DNA of 34,874 bases from Candidatus Hydrogenedentota bacterium (lineage in GTDB: Bacteria > Hydrogenedentota > Hydrogenedentia > Hydrogenedentales > JAEUWI01). Positions 15,047 to 23,097 of this stretch are shown in pieces. Below the pieces are notes generated by a model. That model had not been told where the DNA came from and ran no database searches. It saw only the letters and a list, made by a program, of their open reading frames with translations. The first letter of the stretch is position 1. Every line of letters begins with the position of its first letter. A program made the position numbers and the translations under genes. Location of the stretch: the NCBI GenBank assembly GCA_024280935.1, contig JAJRPE010000068.1:1-34874 (forward strand), read 5' to 3'.

Positions 15047-16021
15047 ATGGCACAGAACGATACCTCAATCACCCGCCGCCAGTTTGGCGCGCTGACCACA
15101 CTCGCCGCGCTTAGCGCCACCAGCACATCCCATGCCGCGCCGGAAGGTCCGAAAATCACCAAGCTGGGCACCATCGATGTTGACTTGGTGGAGACAACGC
15201 CCGTGGTCTTTAATGGCAAGGTTTATCGCTACGAATACGTGCGGGAGAAATACAAGCCCAACACGACGGGCGATTCCTATTCGCGCTTTGTCGACCACGA
15301 AACGGGCGAAGCCACCCCCGCCTTCGCCCAGGGATATCATCTGGGCAGCGCGGCGGTGGACGGCGACCTGGCTATCGTAACCGCCGTCGATATCTGGGAC
15401 GGGGAAAAGGTCGATATCTTTGTCTCCCGCGACCTGAAGACCTGGGAATCCTGGAACGCCCTCAACCTGCCGGGCTATGGCATGTTCAACACGTCGTTGT
15501 GCCGCGACCCCGAGGGGTATGTGCTCATGTTTGAGGTGGGCAAGCCCAAGGAGGTGGCGGGCAACCGATTCACGGCGCGCTTCGCACGGTCGAAGGATCT
15601 CAAGACCTGGACCCTGACCGCGCCCGAGTGTGTCTATGCGAAGAACCGCTACACGGCCCCCCACTGCCTCCGCTATGTAGACGGCTACTATTATGACTTT
15701 TATTTGGAATCCATGAAAGGCGGCTATGCCCAGAGTGTGGTGCGCTCTAAGGACTTGATTGAATGGGAACAGACCCCGATTCATCCCTTCCTCATGTGGG
15801 GGGATGAAGACAAAAGAATCGCCAACCCAAAACTGACGGAAGAACAGCGAAAGCATATCGCCGCATCGGAGAACCGAAACAACTCCGACTTTGACTATTG
15901 CGAGTTTGAGGGCAAGCTCATCATCAACTATTCCTGGGGCAACCAGCGAGGACTGGAGTTCCTGGCCGAGGCGCGATACGACGGCACGGAGAAAAAATTT
16001 TTGGCGGCACTGTTTCCGTGA
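15047..16021 (+). CDS. Tat-exported five-blade beta-propeller protein, glycosidase-like (324 aa)
   Basis: A secreted protein whose N-terminus, MAQNDTSITRRQFGALTTLAALSATSTSHAA, has a twin-arginine motif (TRRQFGAL) and a cleavage site near SHAA. The body shows the repeating pattern of GH43/GH32/GH68-like five-blade propellers: VDIFVSRDLKTWESW, FARSKDLKTWTLTAPE, RYVDGYYYDFYLES and VVRSKDLIEWEQ. The FA..SKDLKTW signature is typical of family members that act on, or bind, glycans. The start was set at the second ATG (15047-15049), with GGAG six bases upstream; the first ATG (15035) lacks a ribosome site. The convergent sulfatase at 16629-18065 is also Tat-dependent. Catalytic acids were not identified. 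Confidence 0.82.
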   Translation: MAQNDTSITRRQFGALTTLAALSATSTSHAAPEGPKITKLGTIDVDLVETTPVVFNGKVYRYEYVREKYKPNTTGDSYSRFVDHETGEATPAFAQGYHLGSAAVDGDLAIVTAVDIWDGEKVDIFVSRDLKTWESWNALNLPGYGMFNTSLCRDPEGYVLMFEVGKPKEVAGNRFTARFARSKDLKTWTLTAPECVYAKNRYTAPHCLRYVDGYYYDFYLESMKGGYAQSVVRSKDLIEWEQTPIHPFLMWGDEDKRIANPKLTEEQRKHIAASENRNNSDFDYCEFEGKLIINYSWGNQRGLEFLAEARYDGTEKKFLAALFP

Positions 16022-16122
16022 GGGACTGCCACGCACAGGTGCCTCGGTTGGTGAAAAACCAATATGGCCAGCACGGTGACTCACCTTGGTCACGACAACG
16101 TTAACGTGCGGGGCTGTCCCGT
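16022..16122. repeat. ~100-bp inverted-repeat element next to a stop codon
   Basis: The arms GGGACTGCCACGCAC (starting 16023) and GTGCGGGGCTGTCCC (ending 16120) are inverted matches at 12 of 15 positions. The ends resemble those of the 104-bp element at 9487 and 10486. The left end begins one base after the TGA of the propeller gene, the same placement as copy B. Confidence 0.6.
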
Positions 16123-16179
16123 CGTTTGAGATTGCAGCGCGAGGTCATTCGGTTTGCGCCGTGCCAAAATTCACCGTAA

Positions 16180-16390
16180 GTAGCTTAGCCGTTCCGGCTG
16201 AGACAAAGCACGCTCGGCTTGCCATTCATGCCATGGAATGAAAGCTCCGAGACTTGATGACCTGTGCGCGTTTCGCCACCACAACCAATAACACGCCCGA
16301 ATCCGGGCGGCTATTCCATGGCATTGGGCGTGCTGTGAAATGCATCGCTTCCTCTGTCTGTCGAGTAGGCGGAGGGCTTCCAAGCTGTAG
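16180..16390. repeat. Diverged copy of the 216-bp palindromic element
   Basis: The left end GTAGCTTAGCCGTTCCGGCTGAGACAAAG matches the arm of the element at 20408-20623 with a few changes, and the inner CCATGGAATG (16230-16239) / ATTCCATGGC (16313-16322) pair is conserved. The right outer arm is degraded. Confidence 0.7.
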
Positions 16391-16628
16391 GACGAGGTTT
16401 GTTTTCTCTGTTTGCCGCCTGCTTTCTCGGCAGTGCCGCACTATTTAATCCATGCTCAGTTGACCCTCCGCCCCTCTCAGAACCGTGCTTGCATTCACCG
16501 CTGAATATATGGAGTTATAGAATAGCGCCAGGACGCTACGTGTTCTTGCGCCGAAGTGAAAAGAACCCGTGGGTGGATACTGGCTTGTGTGCGAAGCTCA
16601 CATTAGTCCCTGGGCACATCTCAAACCC
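16391..16628. other. Intergenic stretch with a possible group II intron remnant
   Basis: No gene is supported here. On the minus strand positions ~16460-16500 read GGTGAATGCAAGCACGGTTC and then TGAGAGGGGCGGAGGGTCAA, which resembles the conserved CAAGCACGGTTCTGAGAGGGG stretch seen inside bacterial group II introns. No reverse transcriptase frame, domain V or intron ends are visible, so any intron would be a short relic. Confidence 0.3.
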
Positions 16629-18065
16629 TTACTTCTCAAAGATTGGATACCCATTACGCGTGACCTCTTCCAAGGCCCCTTGATACCAATCCATGTGAAG
16701 GTGCTCCAATTCGCGCACCTTGTCTGGGAAATCCCTGGCAAGATTCTTCTTTTCGCCGATGTCTTCGGCCAGGTTCACGAGAAAGAGCTGGTCCTCTTCA
16801 GCGAAGGGTTCCTTCCGGGTGGGATCGACGGGCAGCCCCAGCAGTTTCCAGTCGCCTTTACGGACCGCCCAGCCCTTGCCGTCCGTCTCCCCCATCTGCC
16901 AGTGCAGTACGTCGTGGGGGGACGGTGCGTCGGGATTCCGAATAACATCTACGAGGCTTTTCCCGTCGATGTCATCGTTCACAAGGGGTACATCGCAGAG
17001 TTCGGCAAGGGTCGCCATCCAGTCGCAGGCATGGGCGATCTGGTTGCGGGTTTCGCCCTGCGGAATATGGCCCGGCCAACGGATCATGGCGGGTACGCGA
17101 ATCCCGCCCTCAAAGAGGCTCTTTTTTGCACCGCGATAGGGTCCGGCGCTGCCACCGCCCCCATGGGCATTTTTGGACACATCGTGTCCCTGATCCGACT
17201 GGAAGATAAGGATGGTATCTTCACGCAGACCCAGGCGATCAACGGTGGCGACGAGTTGGCCGATTCGCTCGTCTTGCGAAGAAACAAAGGCCGCGTAAAG
17301 ATCGCGGGGATAAGGGGTGCCCTGTTTCTGATAGTACGCGATCCATTTGGCATCGCCCTGAACCGGATAGTGGGGAGAGTTCATGGCAAAGTACATGAAA
17401 AAGGGATGGTCCCCCTGCGATTCCATGAAGCGTTCCGCTTCCTCCACCATGAGGTCGGGGAAGTAGCGCCCGTCTTCATACACCTCCTTTCCATCGCGGT
17501 GCAGGTCATGAAAATTGGGTCCGTAGGAATAAAAGGAATGGGAGTAGTTGTCGATGCACCCGCCCATGTGTCCAAAGGAATGGTCAAAGCCCTGGGCGTT
17601 GGGCATGGTTTCGGTCGAATAGCCGAGATGCCACTTGCCGATGTGGGCCGTTCTATACTCGGCCTCTTTCATCATCTCGGCGATGGTCACTAGCTTGGTA
17701 GACATGCCCGCGTTACCCCGCAGGGAGGGGCCGTTTCCGAGCATGCCCGTGCGCAGGGGGTAGCGTCCCGTTAGCAGCCCGGCGCGGGACGGAGAGCATA
17801 CGGAGGAGGGGGCATAGAACTGGGTAAAGCGTATGCCTTCGTCGCACAGGGCATCCATATGGGGCGTCAGGAGATCCGTGGCCCCATAGCGGTTTATGTC
17901 GACAGCACCCTGGTCGTCCGTGTAGATGAGAATGACGTTGGGACGGCGTTTCTTTACTGCGCCGATGGCTTTGCCGGGCAAAGCGAGGGTAACGGCAAGT
18001 GACGCAGCCGAAAGCTGTAAAAAACGTCGTCGTGAAAATTTCGTGTTTGTCTCATTATAGGTCAC
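16629..18065 (-). CDS. Tat-exported arylsulfatase-family sulfatase (478 aa)
   Basis: A type I sulfatase hydrolysing sulfate esters, probably on glycans, outside the cytoplasm. The N-terminus has SRRRFLQLSAASLAVTLALPGKAIGA, a twin-arginine signal. VILIYTDDQG (45-53) supplies the first metal ligands (D50, D51). The active-site signature CSPSRAGLLTGRY places the formylglycine precursor at Cys90. IFQSDQGHD gives the later metal ligands, and the GPYRGAKKSLFEGGIRVPAMIRWPG block is typical of N-acetylgalactosamine-6-sulfatase/arylsulfatase A relatives. The GTG at 18063-18065 was chosen because AAGGAG lies ten bases upstream and the Tat motif then sits at residue 11; 37 extra upstream codons fall within a GTGGAC repeat and look non-coding. 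A maturase for Cys-to-formylglycine conversion is not in the window. Confidence 0.92.
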   Translation of the reverse strand: MTYNETNTKFSRRRFLQLSAASLAVTLALPGKAIGAVKKRRPNVILIYTDDQGAVDINRYGATDLLTPHMDALCDEGIRFTQFYAPSSVCSPSRAGLLTGRYPLRTGMLGNGPSLRGNAGMSTKLVTIAEMMKEAEYRTAHIGKWHLGYSTETMPNAQGFDHSFGHMGGCIDNYSHSFYSYGPNFHDLHRDGKEVYEDGRYFPDLMVEEAERFMESQGDHPFFMYFAMNSPHYPVQGDAKWIAYYQKQGTPYPRDLYAAFVSSQDERIGQLVATVDRLGLREDTILIFQSDQGHDVSKNAHGGGGSAGPYRGAKKSLFEGGIRVPAMIRWPGHIPQGETRNQIAHACDWMATLAELCDVPLVNDDIDGKSLVDVIRNPDAPSPHDVLHWQMGETDGKGWAVRKGDWKLLGLPVDPTRKEPFAEEDQLFLVNLAEDIGEKKNLARDFPDKVRELEHLHMDWYQGALEEVTRNGYPIFEK

Positions 18066-18103
18066 GGATAGAAGTCTCCTTGGGTGGATGCAACGCTGTT
18101 GTG

Positions 18104-18164
18104 GACAACGTGGACCTGTTCGAGGAGGTGTACAGTCCACCGGGTCCACCATGTCCACAGGACC
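18104..18164. repeat. GTGGAC/GTCCAC inverted-repeat cluster
   Basis: Two GTGGAC hexamers on the left (TTGTGGACAACGTGGACCTG, 18108-18127 region) face three GTCCAC hexamers on the right (AGTCCACCGGGTCCACCATG then TCCACAGGACC). The arms can fold into an imperfect hairpin just upstream of the sulfatase start, within its leader. Confidence 0.6.
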
Positions 18165-18280
18165 TCCAAGAGTCAACGCATACTGGACGACGTTATCGTA
18201 GCATAGGCATCTCGCCTGTGTTTTATTTAAGACTCATGGCGTTGCTTGAAGGGGTGCTCCACAATCACCCTGTTCCCCGT

Positions 18281-18309
18281 TTGCCTCCCGTCTCCGATTT
18301 CGCTACTAT
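18281..18309 (+). promoter_or_regulatory. Promoter of the small two-gene unit
   Basis: TTGCCT (18281-18286) and TACTAT (18304-18309) are separated by exactly 17 bases, ending 60 bases before the start of the first small gene. No other gene in this orientation could use it. Confidence 0.6.
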
Positions 18310-18369
18310 CAACGATCTATTGTGTCTATAGCTTGGCAGCAGCATGAACAAAAAGGAGAATGTCGAACC

Positions 18370-18540
18370 ATGTCTACAAAGTGGAAAGTGGGCGATTTGT
18401 CCAAGATCAAGAAAATGGGTGATGCAGCGAAGGGCAAGAAGGCCAATGGCGCATTGAAAGCACTGAAAAAGTCCGCAGGTGGCGCAAAAAAGTCTGCTGG
18501 GGCCTTGGCTGGCATAGCCAAGGACGAACCGGGCGCGTAG
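18370..18540 (+). CDS. Small basic Lys/Ala/Gly-rich protein (56 aa)
   Basis: I do not recognise this protein. It starts MSTKWKVGDLSKIKKMGDAAKG and continues with alternating Lys, Ala and Gly (ALKALKKSAGGAKKSAGALAG), ending in an acidic DEPGA. It has no signal peptide or Cys. AAGGAG lies ~12 bases upstream of the ATG. The Lys-Ala repetition recalls histone-H1-like or amphipathic cationic peptides, but this is composition only. It is followed after 57 bases by a helical protein gene with its own ribosome site, and both lie downstream of one promoter, so they are probably co-expressed. Confidence 0.65.
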   Translation: MSTKWKVGDLSKIKKMGDAAKGKKANGALKALKKSAGGAKKSAGALAGIAKDEPGA

Positions 18541-18597
18541 CCCTTCGGTAACTGGGTATCTACGTCAACGTGCAGACCAACTACGGAGCAGGGAAAC

Positions 18598-19098
18598 ATG
18601 GCAAAAAAACTAAACGAAATATCAAAGGCCTTCGCGACGATTCAGAAGAAGGTCGACGGAGTTACCGACGACTGCATCAAGTTAAACACGAATTTCTGGC
18701 AGCACTGTGGGATGCTGTTCGAAGGTGTTGATGCGATCAACGAGCGCATCGTGGAACTCAAAAGCAAGGGCGGAACGGGCAACACCGTCGGGGACTTTGC
18801 GGACGACAAGGATGTGAAAGCGTTCTTGAAAGGCGTGGAGGATTGCAAGACTTTCTGTAAAAAAGAAAGTGATCAGTACTACGCCGAGTTTGCAAAACTG
18901 AAGACCTATGTTTCCGATTTGGAAAAACTCGCTAAGGATACCGACGCGATCGTCAAGGCGCGTAAGTTCAAAGTGTCGAAATCCAAAGGAGCGCTTAAAG
19001 ATGTTGCTGCCGCGATCAAAAAATTCGCGGTGGAAGTCCAGAAAGTCATTGATTACGAACCCGGCCCCCATCCGAGCAGTTATGGAGCGTTTAAGTAA
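18598..19098 (+). CDS. Unrecognised helical protein (166 aa)
   Basis: No family is recognised. The product is Lys- and Asp-rich and appears almost entirely alpha-helical, with regularly spaced hydrophobics (FATIQKKVDGVTDDCIKL, LFEGVDAINERIVELKSK, FAKLKTYVSDLEKLAKDTDAIVKA, AAAIKKFAVEVQKVIDYE). Four Cys occur (TDDC, QHC, EDCKTFC). It has neither signal peptide nor membrane segment. The ATG has AGGG four bases upstream. It is the second gene of a two-gene unit after the 56-residue basic protein; a stable GC hairpin follows. Its codon use seems a little richer in A than its neighbours. Confidence 0.75.
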   Translation: MAKKLNEISKAFATIQKKVDGVTDDCIKLNTNFWQHCGMLFEGVDAINERIVELKSKGGTGNTVGDFADDKDVKAFLKGVEDCKTFCKKESDQYYAEFAKLKTYVSDLEKLAKDTDAIVKARKFKVSKSKGALKDVAAAIKKFAVEVQKVIDYEPGPHPSSYGAFK

Positions 19099-19136
19099 CG
19101 GCGATTCCACCCAATACATGAACCGACAACACGCAC

Positions 19137-19172
19137 GGGGCCGAGCTTGATATACATTGTCTGCTCGGCCCC
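19137..19172 (+). terminator. Hairpin after the helical-protein gene
   Basis: GGGGCCGAGC (19137-19146) and GCTCGGCCCC (19163-19172) are perfect 10-bp arms with a 16-base loop, 39 bases after the stop. No T-run follows, so termination is likely but unproven. Confidence 0.5.
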
Positions 19173-19274
19173 GCTTCCGCCTTGGGCGCAATAGATGGCA
19201 GCCCCCGAAATCTTGAACTCATTGCCATTTTCTGATTAGATGCCCTTTCAGCTATCCATCGGAAGAGGAGAGAT

Positions 19275-20390
19275 ATGATGCGACTATTATCGACCACACT
19301 TGCCCTTACAATGCTCACGGCCTTAGCGGCCAACGCAGAAACCTGGAACGTCTACGTGGGCACCTACACCAGTGGCGAGAGTGAGGGTATCTACCGCTTC
19401 GCATTCGATGACGAAAGCGGCGAGGCCAGTCCGGCAGAATTGGCTGTGGCGACGGACAACCCCTCCTTTCTTGCCGGGCATCCAAGCCAGCCCGTGGTCT
19501 ATGCGACCGCCCGTCTTGGTGACAATCATGCCGTATCCGCCTTCCAAATAGACAAGGCAAGCGGCAAACTTGTGCCCCTGAACCACCAGCCCGCCGGGGG
19601 GAAGGGGCCCTGCCATGTCGCGGTCACGACGGACGGCAAGTTCGCGGCGGTGGCCAATTATGGCGACGGCACGGTATCGGTCTACCCGGTTGCTGCCGGT
19701 GGAACGCTCGGTGAAGCGTGCGCTTTTTTTCAACACACCGGGACCGGCGCTGATCCCAAACGCCAGACCGCGCCCCACGCCCATTCGGTGAATTTCGATG
19801 CCACGGGGCAATACCTCGTGGTGGCGGACCTGGGTATCGACAAACTCATGATCTATAAGCGCGACGGCGGGACTTTCGTGCCCAACGATCCGCCTTTCGC
19901 TTCCGTTCCCCCCGGAGGCGGTCCGCGCCATTTTGCCTTCCACCCGTCCGGAAATTACGCCTACGCCGTGAACGAAATGGGCAACACCGTAACGGCTTTC
20001 ACGTGGAATGTTAAGACGGGCACCTTGATGCCCATCCACACCGTGACCACCCTGCCCGAGGGCTACGCCGACGTGACCCACACCGCCGACATCGAGGTTC
20101 ATCCCTCCGGCAAGTTTGTCTACGCCTCCAATCGCGGGCACGACAGCATCGCCGTTTTCAGCGTGGACCAGACCACCGGCAAGCTTACACCCAAGGGCCA
20201 GACCAAGAGTGGCGGCGTACGTCCCCGGAACTTTTCCCAATCGCCCAACGGAAAATTCCTCCTCGCTGCCCACCAGGACACCCACGACATATTTGTGTTT
20301 GCCATCGACCAGCAGACGGGCGCTCTCACCCCAACCGGTGCCAAAGTCGAAGTATCCACACCGGTGTGCCTGGTCTTTGCGAAGCCGTGA
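19275..20390 (+). CDS. Exported lactonase-family (6-phosphogluconolactonase-like) seven-blade propeller
   Basis: A 371-residue member of the Lactonase family (Pgl of E. coli type). The N-terminus MMRLLSTTLALTMLTALAANAE is a Sec signal, so unlike cytoplasmic Pgl this form is exported. The first blade begins WNVYVGTYTSGESEGIYRFAFD, and the conserved PCHVAVTTDGKFAAVANYGDGTVSVYPV and GGGPRHFAFHPSGNYAYAVNEMGNTVTAF are typical. RPRNFSQSPNGKFLLAAHQDTHDIFVFAID closes the family pattern. Exported members are common in polysaccharide degraders and may hydrolyse sugar lactones outside the cytoplasm. The ATG at 19275 follows GGAAGAGGAGAG. It stands alone, between a small hairpin and a palindromic element. 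Confidence 0.9.
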   Translation: MMRLLSTTLALTMLTALAANAETWNVYVGTYTSGESEGIYRFAFDDESGEASPAELAVATDNPSFLAGHPSQPVVYATARLGDNHAVSAFQIDKASGKLVPLNHQPAGGKGPCHVAVTTDGKFAAVANYGDGTVSVYPVAAGGTLGEACAFFQHTGTGADPKRQTAPHAHSVNFDATGQYLVVADLGIDKLMIYKRDGGTFVPNDPPFASVPPGGGPRHFAFHPSGNYAYAVNEMGNTVTAFTWNVKTGTLMPIHTVTTLPEGYADVTHTADIEVHPSGKFVYASNRGHDSIAVFSVDQTTGKLTPKGQTKSGGVRPRNFSQSPNGKFLLAAHQDTHDIFVFAIDQQTGALTPTGAKVEVSTPVCLVFAKP

Positions 20391-20407
20391 TCTAGGCAAA
20401 TTGCGCT

Positions 20408-20623
20408 AACGTAGCTTAGGCTTCCAGCCTGAGACAAAGGAATCGGTGTTGTTCAACGGGTGATTGCGCCATGGAATGGCCGTCCGAATTCGGCACAGCT
20501 GCGATGTGTCGCAGTGACCGCGAACAGGCACCTTGGAATCAAAGGACCTGGCATTCCATGGCACGAGGCACCTCTTGACAAGCAGTGTACACCTTGTCTC
20601 AGGCTGGAAGCCTAAGCTACGTT
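20408..20623. mobile_element. 216-bp MITE-like element with near-perfect 32-bp terminal inverted repeats
   Basis: The left arm AACGTAGCTTAGGCTTCCAG... (20408-20440) and the right arm ending ...GCCTAAGCTACGTT (20592-20623) are inverted copies differing only by one T. A second inner pair, GCCATGGAATGG and GGCATTCCATGGC (20467-20481 and 20550-20562), gives a two-level palindrome. No frame of note lies inside. It sits between the lactonase and the SDR gene. A degraded relative is at 16180-16390. Confidence 0.85.
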
Positions 20624-20697
20624 CGCGGCCTTTCTCACCCACAATCTCCCCTATCAAAGCGAATTCACTACTCGTTCACGACAAAGGATCGACCAAC

Positions 20698-21702
20698 ATG
20701 ACGATTTTAGTAACCGGCGGTGGTGGTTTTCTCGGTGGGGCGATTATCGACCAACTCCTGGCCCGAGGCGAGTCCGTGCGCAGCATATCGCGCGGTGCCT
20801 ATCCGGCGTTGGAAGCCAAGGGTGTGGAGTGCTTTCAAGGCGACCTGGCCGATAAAGACGCAGTGCTGAAAGCCACGGAGGGCTGCGACATGGTCTACCA
20901 CGTAGCGGCCAAGGCAGGTGTCTGGGGCCGTTATGACTCCTTTTTTCAGGCCAACGTCGCGGGTACGCGCAACGTCATCGAAGCCTGTAAGACCCACGGC
21001 ATCAAGGTTCTGGTGTACACGAGCAGCCCCAGCGTAACCTTCGCTGGAGAAGACGAAAACGGCGTGGACGAATCCATCCCCTACGCCACGGAATTCTTGT
21101 GCAACTACCCCAAAACCAAGGCCCAGGCGGAATACGAGGTATTGGGGGCGAACTGCGATGCCCTGGCCACGGTGGCGCTTCGCCCCCACCTGATTTGGGG
21201 TCCCGGCGACAACCACCTCGTGCCGCGCATCATCACGCGGGCCAGGGCGGGCAAATTGAAACTGGTCGGTAGCGGCGACAACAAGGTCGATGCCACCTAC
21301 ATCGACAATGCTGCGTCCGCCCACCTCGCTGCCGCCGACGAACTCTGCAACGGCAAGTCCTGCGCGGGCAAGGCCTACTTCATCTCCAACGATGAGCCCA
21401 TCGCCATGCGCAATCTTCTGAATCAAATACTTGCCGCAGCCAGCCTCCCCCCCATCACAAAGTCCGTTCCACCGGGTGTTGCCTATGGCGTGGGCGCGCT
21501 GATGGAGGGGACATACACGCTTCTGGGGAAATCCGAGGAACCCATGATGACCCGCTTCATCGCCCGGCAACTGTCCACGACCCACTGGTACAATATCGAC
21601 GCGGCCAAGCGGGATTTCGGCTACGAAGCAAAGGTACCCATGGAGGAAGGCATGAAGCGCCTGGAAACGTGGCTCTCCAAAGATGATGGGCGTGAAAAGT
21701 GA
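20698..21702 (+). CDS. NAD-dependent epimerase/3-beta-hydroxysteroid-dehydrogenase-like SDR (334 aa)
   Basis: An extended short-chain dehydrogenase. The cofactor motif TGGGGFLGG is at residues 6-14, the acidic FQGDLAD stretch at 46-52, and the catalytic pair is YPKTK with Tyr137 and Lys141. VYTSSPSVTFAGEDENG and LRPHLIWGPGDNHLVPRII are characteristic of the 3-beta-HSD/isomerase and NSDHL-like branch, which reduces or oxidises hydroxyl groups on sterol- or hopanoid-like lipids or sugars. The ATG at 20698-20700 was chosen, with AAAGGATC nine bases upstream; the open frame extends upstream into the MITE-like element, which is not coding. No lipid-synthesis gene accompanies it, so the substrate is open. 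Confidence 0.88.
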   Translation: MTILVTGGGGFLGGAIIDQLLARGESVRSISRGAYPALEAKGVECFQGDLADKDAVLKATEGCDMVYHVAAKAGVWGRYDSFFQANVAGTRNVIEACKTHGIKVLVYTSSPSVTFAGEDENGVDESIPYATEFLCNYPKTKAQAEYEVLGANCDALATVALRPHLIWGPGDNHLVPRIITRARAGKLKLVGSGDNKVDATYIDNAASAHLAAADELCNGKSCAGKAYFISNDEPIAMRNLLNQILAAASLPPITKSVPPGVAYGVGALMEGTYTLLGKSEEPMMTRFIARQLSTTHWYNIDAAKRDFGYEAKVPMEEGMKRLETWLSKDDGREK

Positions 21703-21845
21703 GCTTCGACACAATTCTGACCGTGAAGCGACCCTTCAAGGCATCTATCCAGCCCAACATATCCACGGAGAAAACGTTCCTAAACCTGCTTCAAGGACGT
21801 GGGGTCAAATTTATCCAGAAACGGGTATTTCGCGTACAATTCCAG

Positions 21846-21851
21846 TATAAT
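21846..21851 (+). promoter_or_regulatory. Possible -10 box for the response-regulator gene
   Basis: A perfect TATAAT occurs 140 bases before the response regulator start, but no acceptable -35 is seen at 16-18 bases, so the call is weak. The rest of 21703-21990 holds no gene or repeat I can support. Confidence 0.3.
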
Positions 21852-21990
21852 GAGTGAGAATTGGCGTGTGTCTGGCCTACTGGGAAGCCGCTCGCAGAAC
21901 AGGACGACGAAATACATGGAGCAGAGGGAACGATACAATAAAACTATGGGCGGTTATCGAATTAATAGCGGTCGGTAGGAAGGTAAGGGC

Positions 21991-22893
21991 ATGGCCAAAA
22001 TACTTGTTGTTGACGATGATACGAGAATCACAGAATTCCTGTGTGACCAATTGGTTGCTAAGGGGCATTCATGCACCTTAGCGACCAAGGGAGAGTCCGC
22101 ACTGGACAGCGTGAACAAAAATTCGGTGGACCTGCTAATCCTTGATGTCATGCTGCCCGATGTATCGGGATTCGAGGTCTGCCGCCGGATCCGCGCCAAC
22201 ACCGAACACTATACGCTGCCCATTCTGTTTCTCTCCTCGATGAATTCCGCCGAAGAAATCAGTCACGGGCTGGCTCAGGGTGCCGACGACTACGTAACCA
22301 AACCCTTCGATACGAGCAGCTTGCTGGCTCGTATCGAAAACCTGCTGACGACCCATATCGATGCTCCCCTGAAAGATGAACTCACGGGGCTGCCAACGGC
22401 GAAAAGTATCAAACTGGAAATTCAAAAGGCCATCAACAATCGCACCGGGTTTGTCATCGGTTACATCGAATTGATGGGCACTAAAGAGTTTTCCCAAGGC
22501 ACGAGTCACAATGCTCAAGCCAAGGCACTGCGCCATTTTGGACGTTGCCTGCACATATGCGCCCGCGAGGTGCAGCCACCCCTCTTCTCCATCGGGCACA
22601 TGGGGGGCGGGCATTTTGTCTTCATCATTTCTCCTGAAAAAGCGAAGAGCTACAGTGATCGCGTAAGCTATGTGTGGGAACGCCACCTTCCAAAATTCTT
22701 AGAGTCGGTCGGAAAAGCGGCCCAGGTTAAAACCTGGACCGCCAACATGGCGTTGGAATACCTCATGTGCGTTACGAAGCGAGAAGAAGAAAGCGCGGCC
22801 AGTGCCCGAGACCTCTTCGAGATCCTCTCCCACCTTCGTGACAAGGCCTCTGCGACGGGCCAGTCCGGCTTGTTTCAGGATCGACGATTATAA
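21991..22893 (+). CDS. Response regulator with degenerate GGDEF domain (300 aa)
   Basis: Residues 1-120 form a receiver domain: acidic pocket D8-D10, phosphoacceptor Asp52 in LLILDVMLPD, Ser at 82-83 and Lys104 in YVTKPFD. Residues ~125-290 follow the diguanylate-cyclase layout: the linker DELTGLPT (129-136) and FSIGHMGGGHFVFII at 199-213. The catalytic GGDEF is GGGHF, so the metal-binding Asp and the Glu are gone, and no cyclase activity is expected. The ATG at 21991 is preceded by GGAAGGTAAGG. No histidine kinase lies nearby, so it is an orphan regulator. It may bind a nucleotide or act as a protein scaffold. Confidence 0.85.
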   Translation: MAKILVVDDDTRITEFLCDQLVAKGHSCTLATKGESALDSVNKNSVDLLILDVMLPDVSGFEVCRRIRANTEHYTLPILFLSSMNSAEEISHGLAQGADDYVTKPFDTSSLLARIENLLTTHIDAPLKDELTGLPTAKSIKLEIQKAINNRTGFVIGYIELMGTKEFSQGTSHNAQAKALRHFGRCLHICAREVQPPLFSIGHMGGGHFVFIISPEKAKSYSDRVSYVWERHLPKFLESVGKAAQVKTWTANMALEYLMCVTKREEESAASARDLFEILSHLRDKASATGQSGLFQDRRL

Positions 22894-23097
22894 GCATCGT
22901 ATTTCGACCGGGCACATCCGAAATATTGCATTTCACCCCCTGAACCCCCTATGATCGCCCTTCCGGTTTTGGCTCCTTCCTGATGCAGCATCCCTGTCGG
23001 GCTGTGCATTCCCGTCCTGAGATCACCCCTCAGTATGCATGAGACGCCGACTTGGAAGAAGCTGTACACAAACAACCCCCCTTTCGGAGAGGCCGCT

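Noticed and set aside
18066-18176. Longer sulfatase N-terminus from an upstream ATG
   Set aside because: The extra 37 codons fall in the GTGGAC inverted repeat and push the Tat motif to residue 48; the GTG with AAGGAG fits better.
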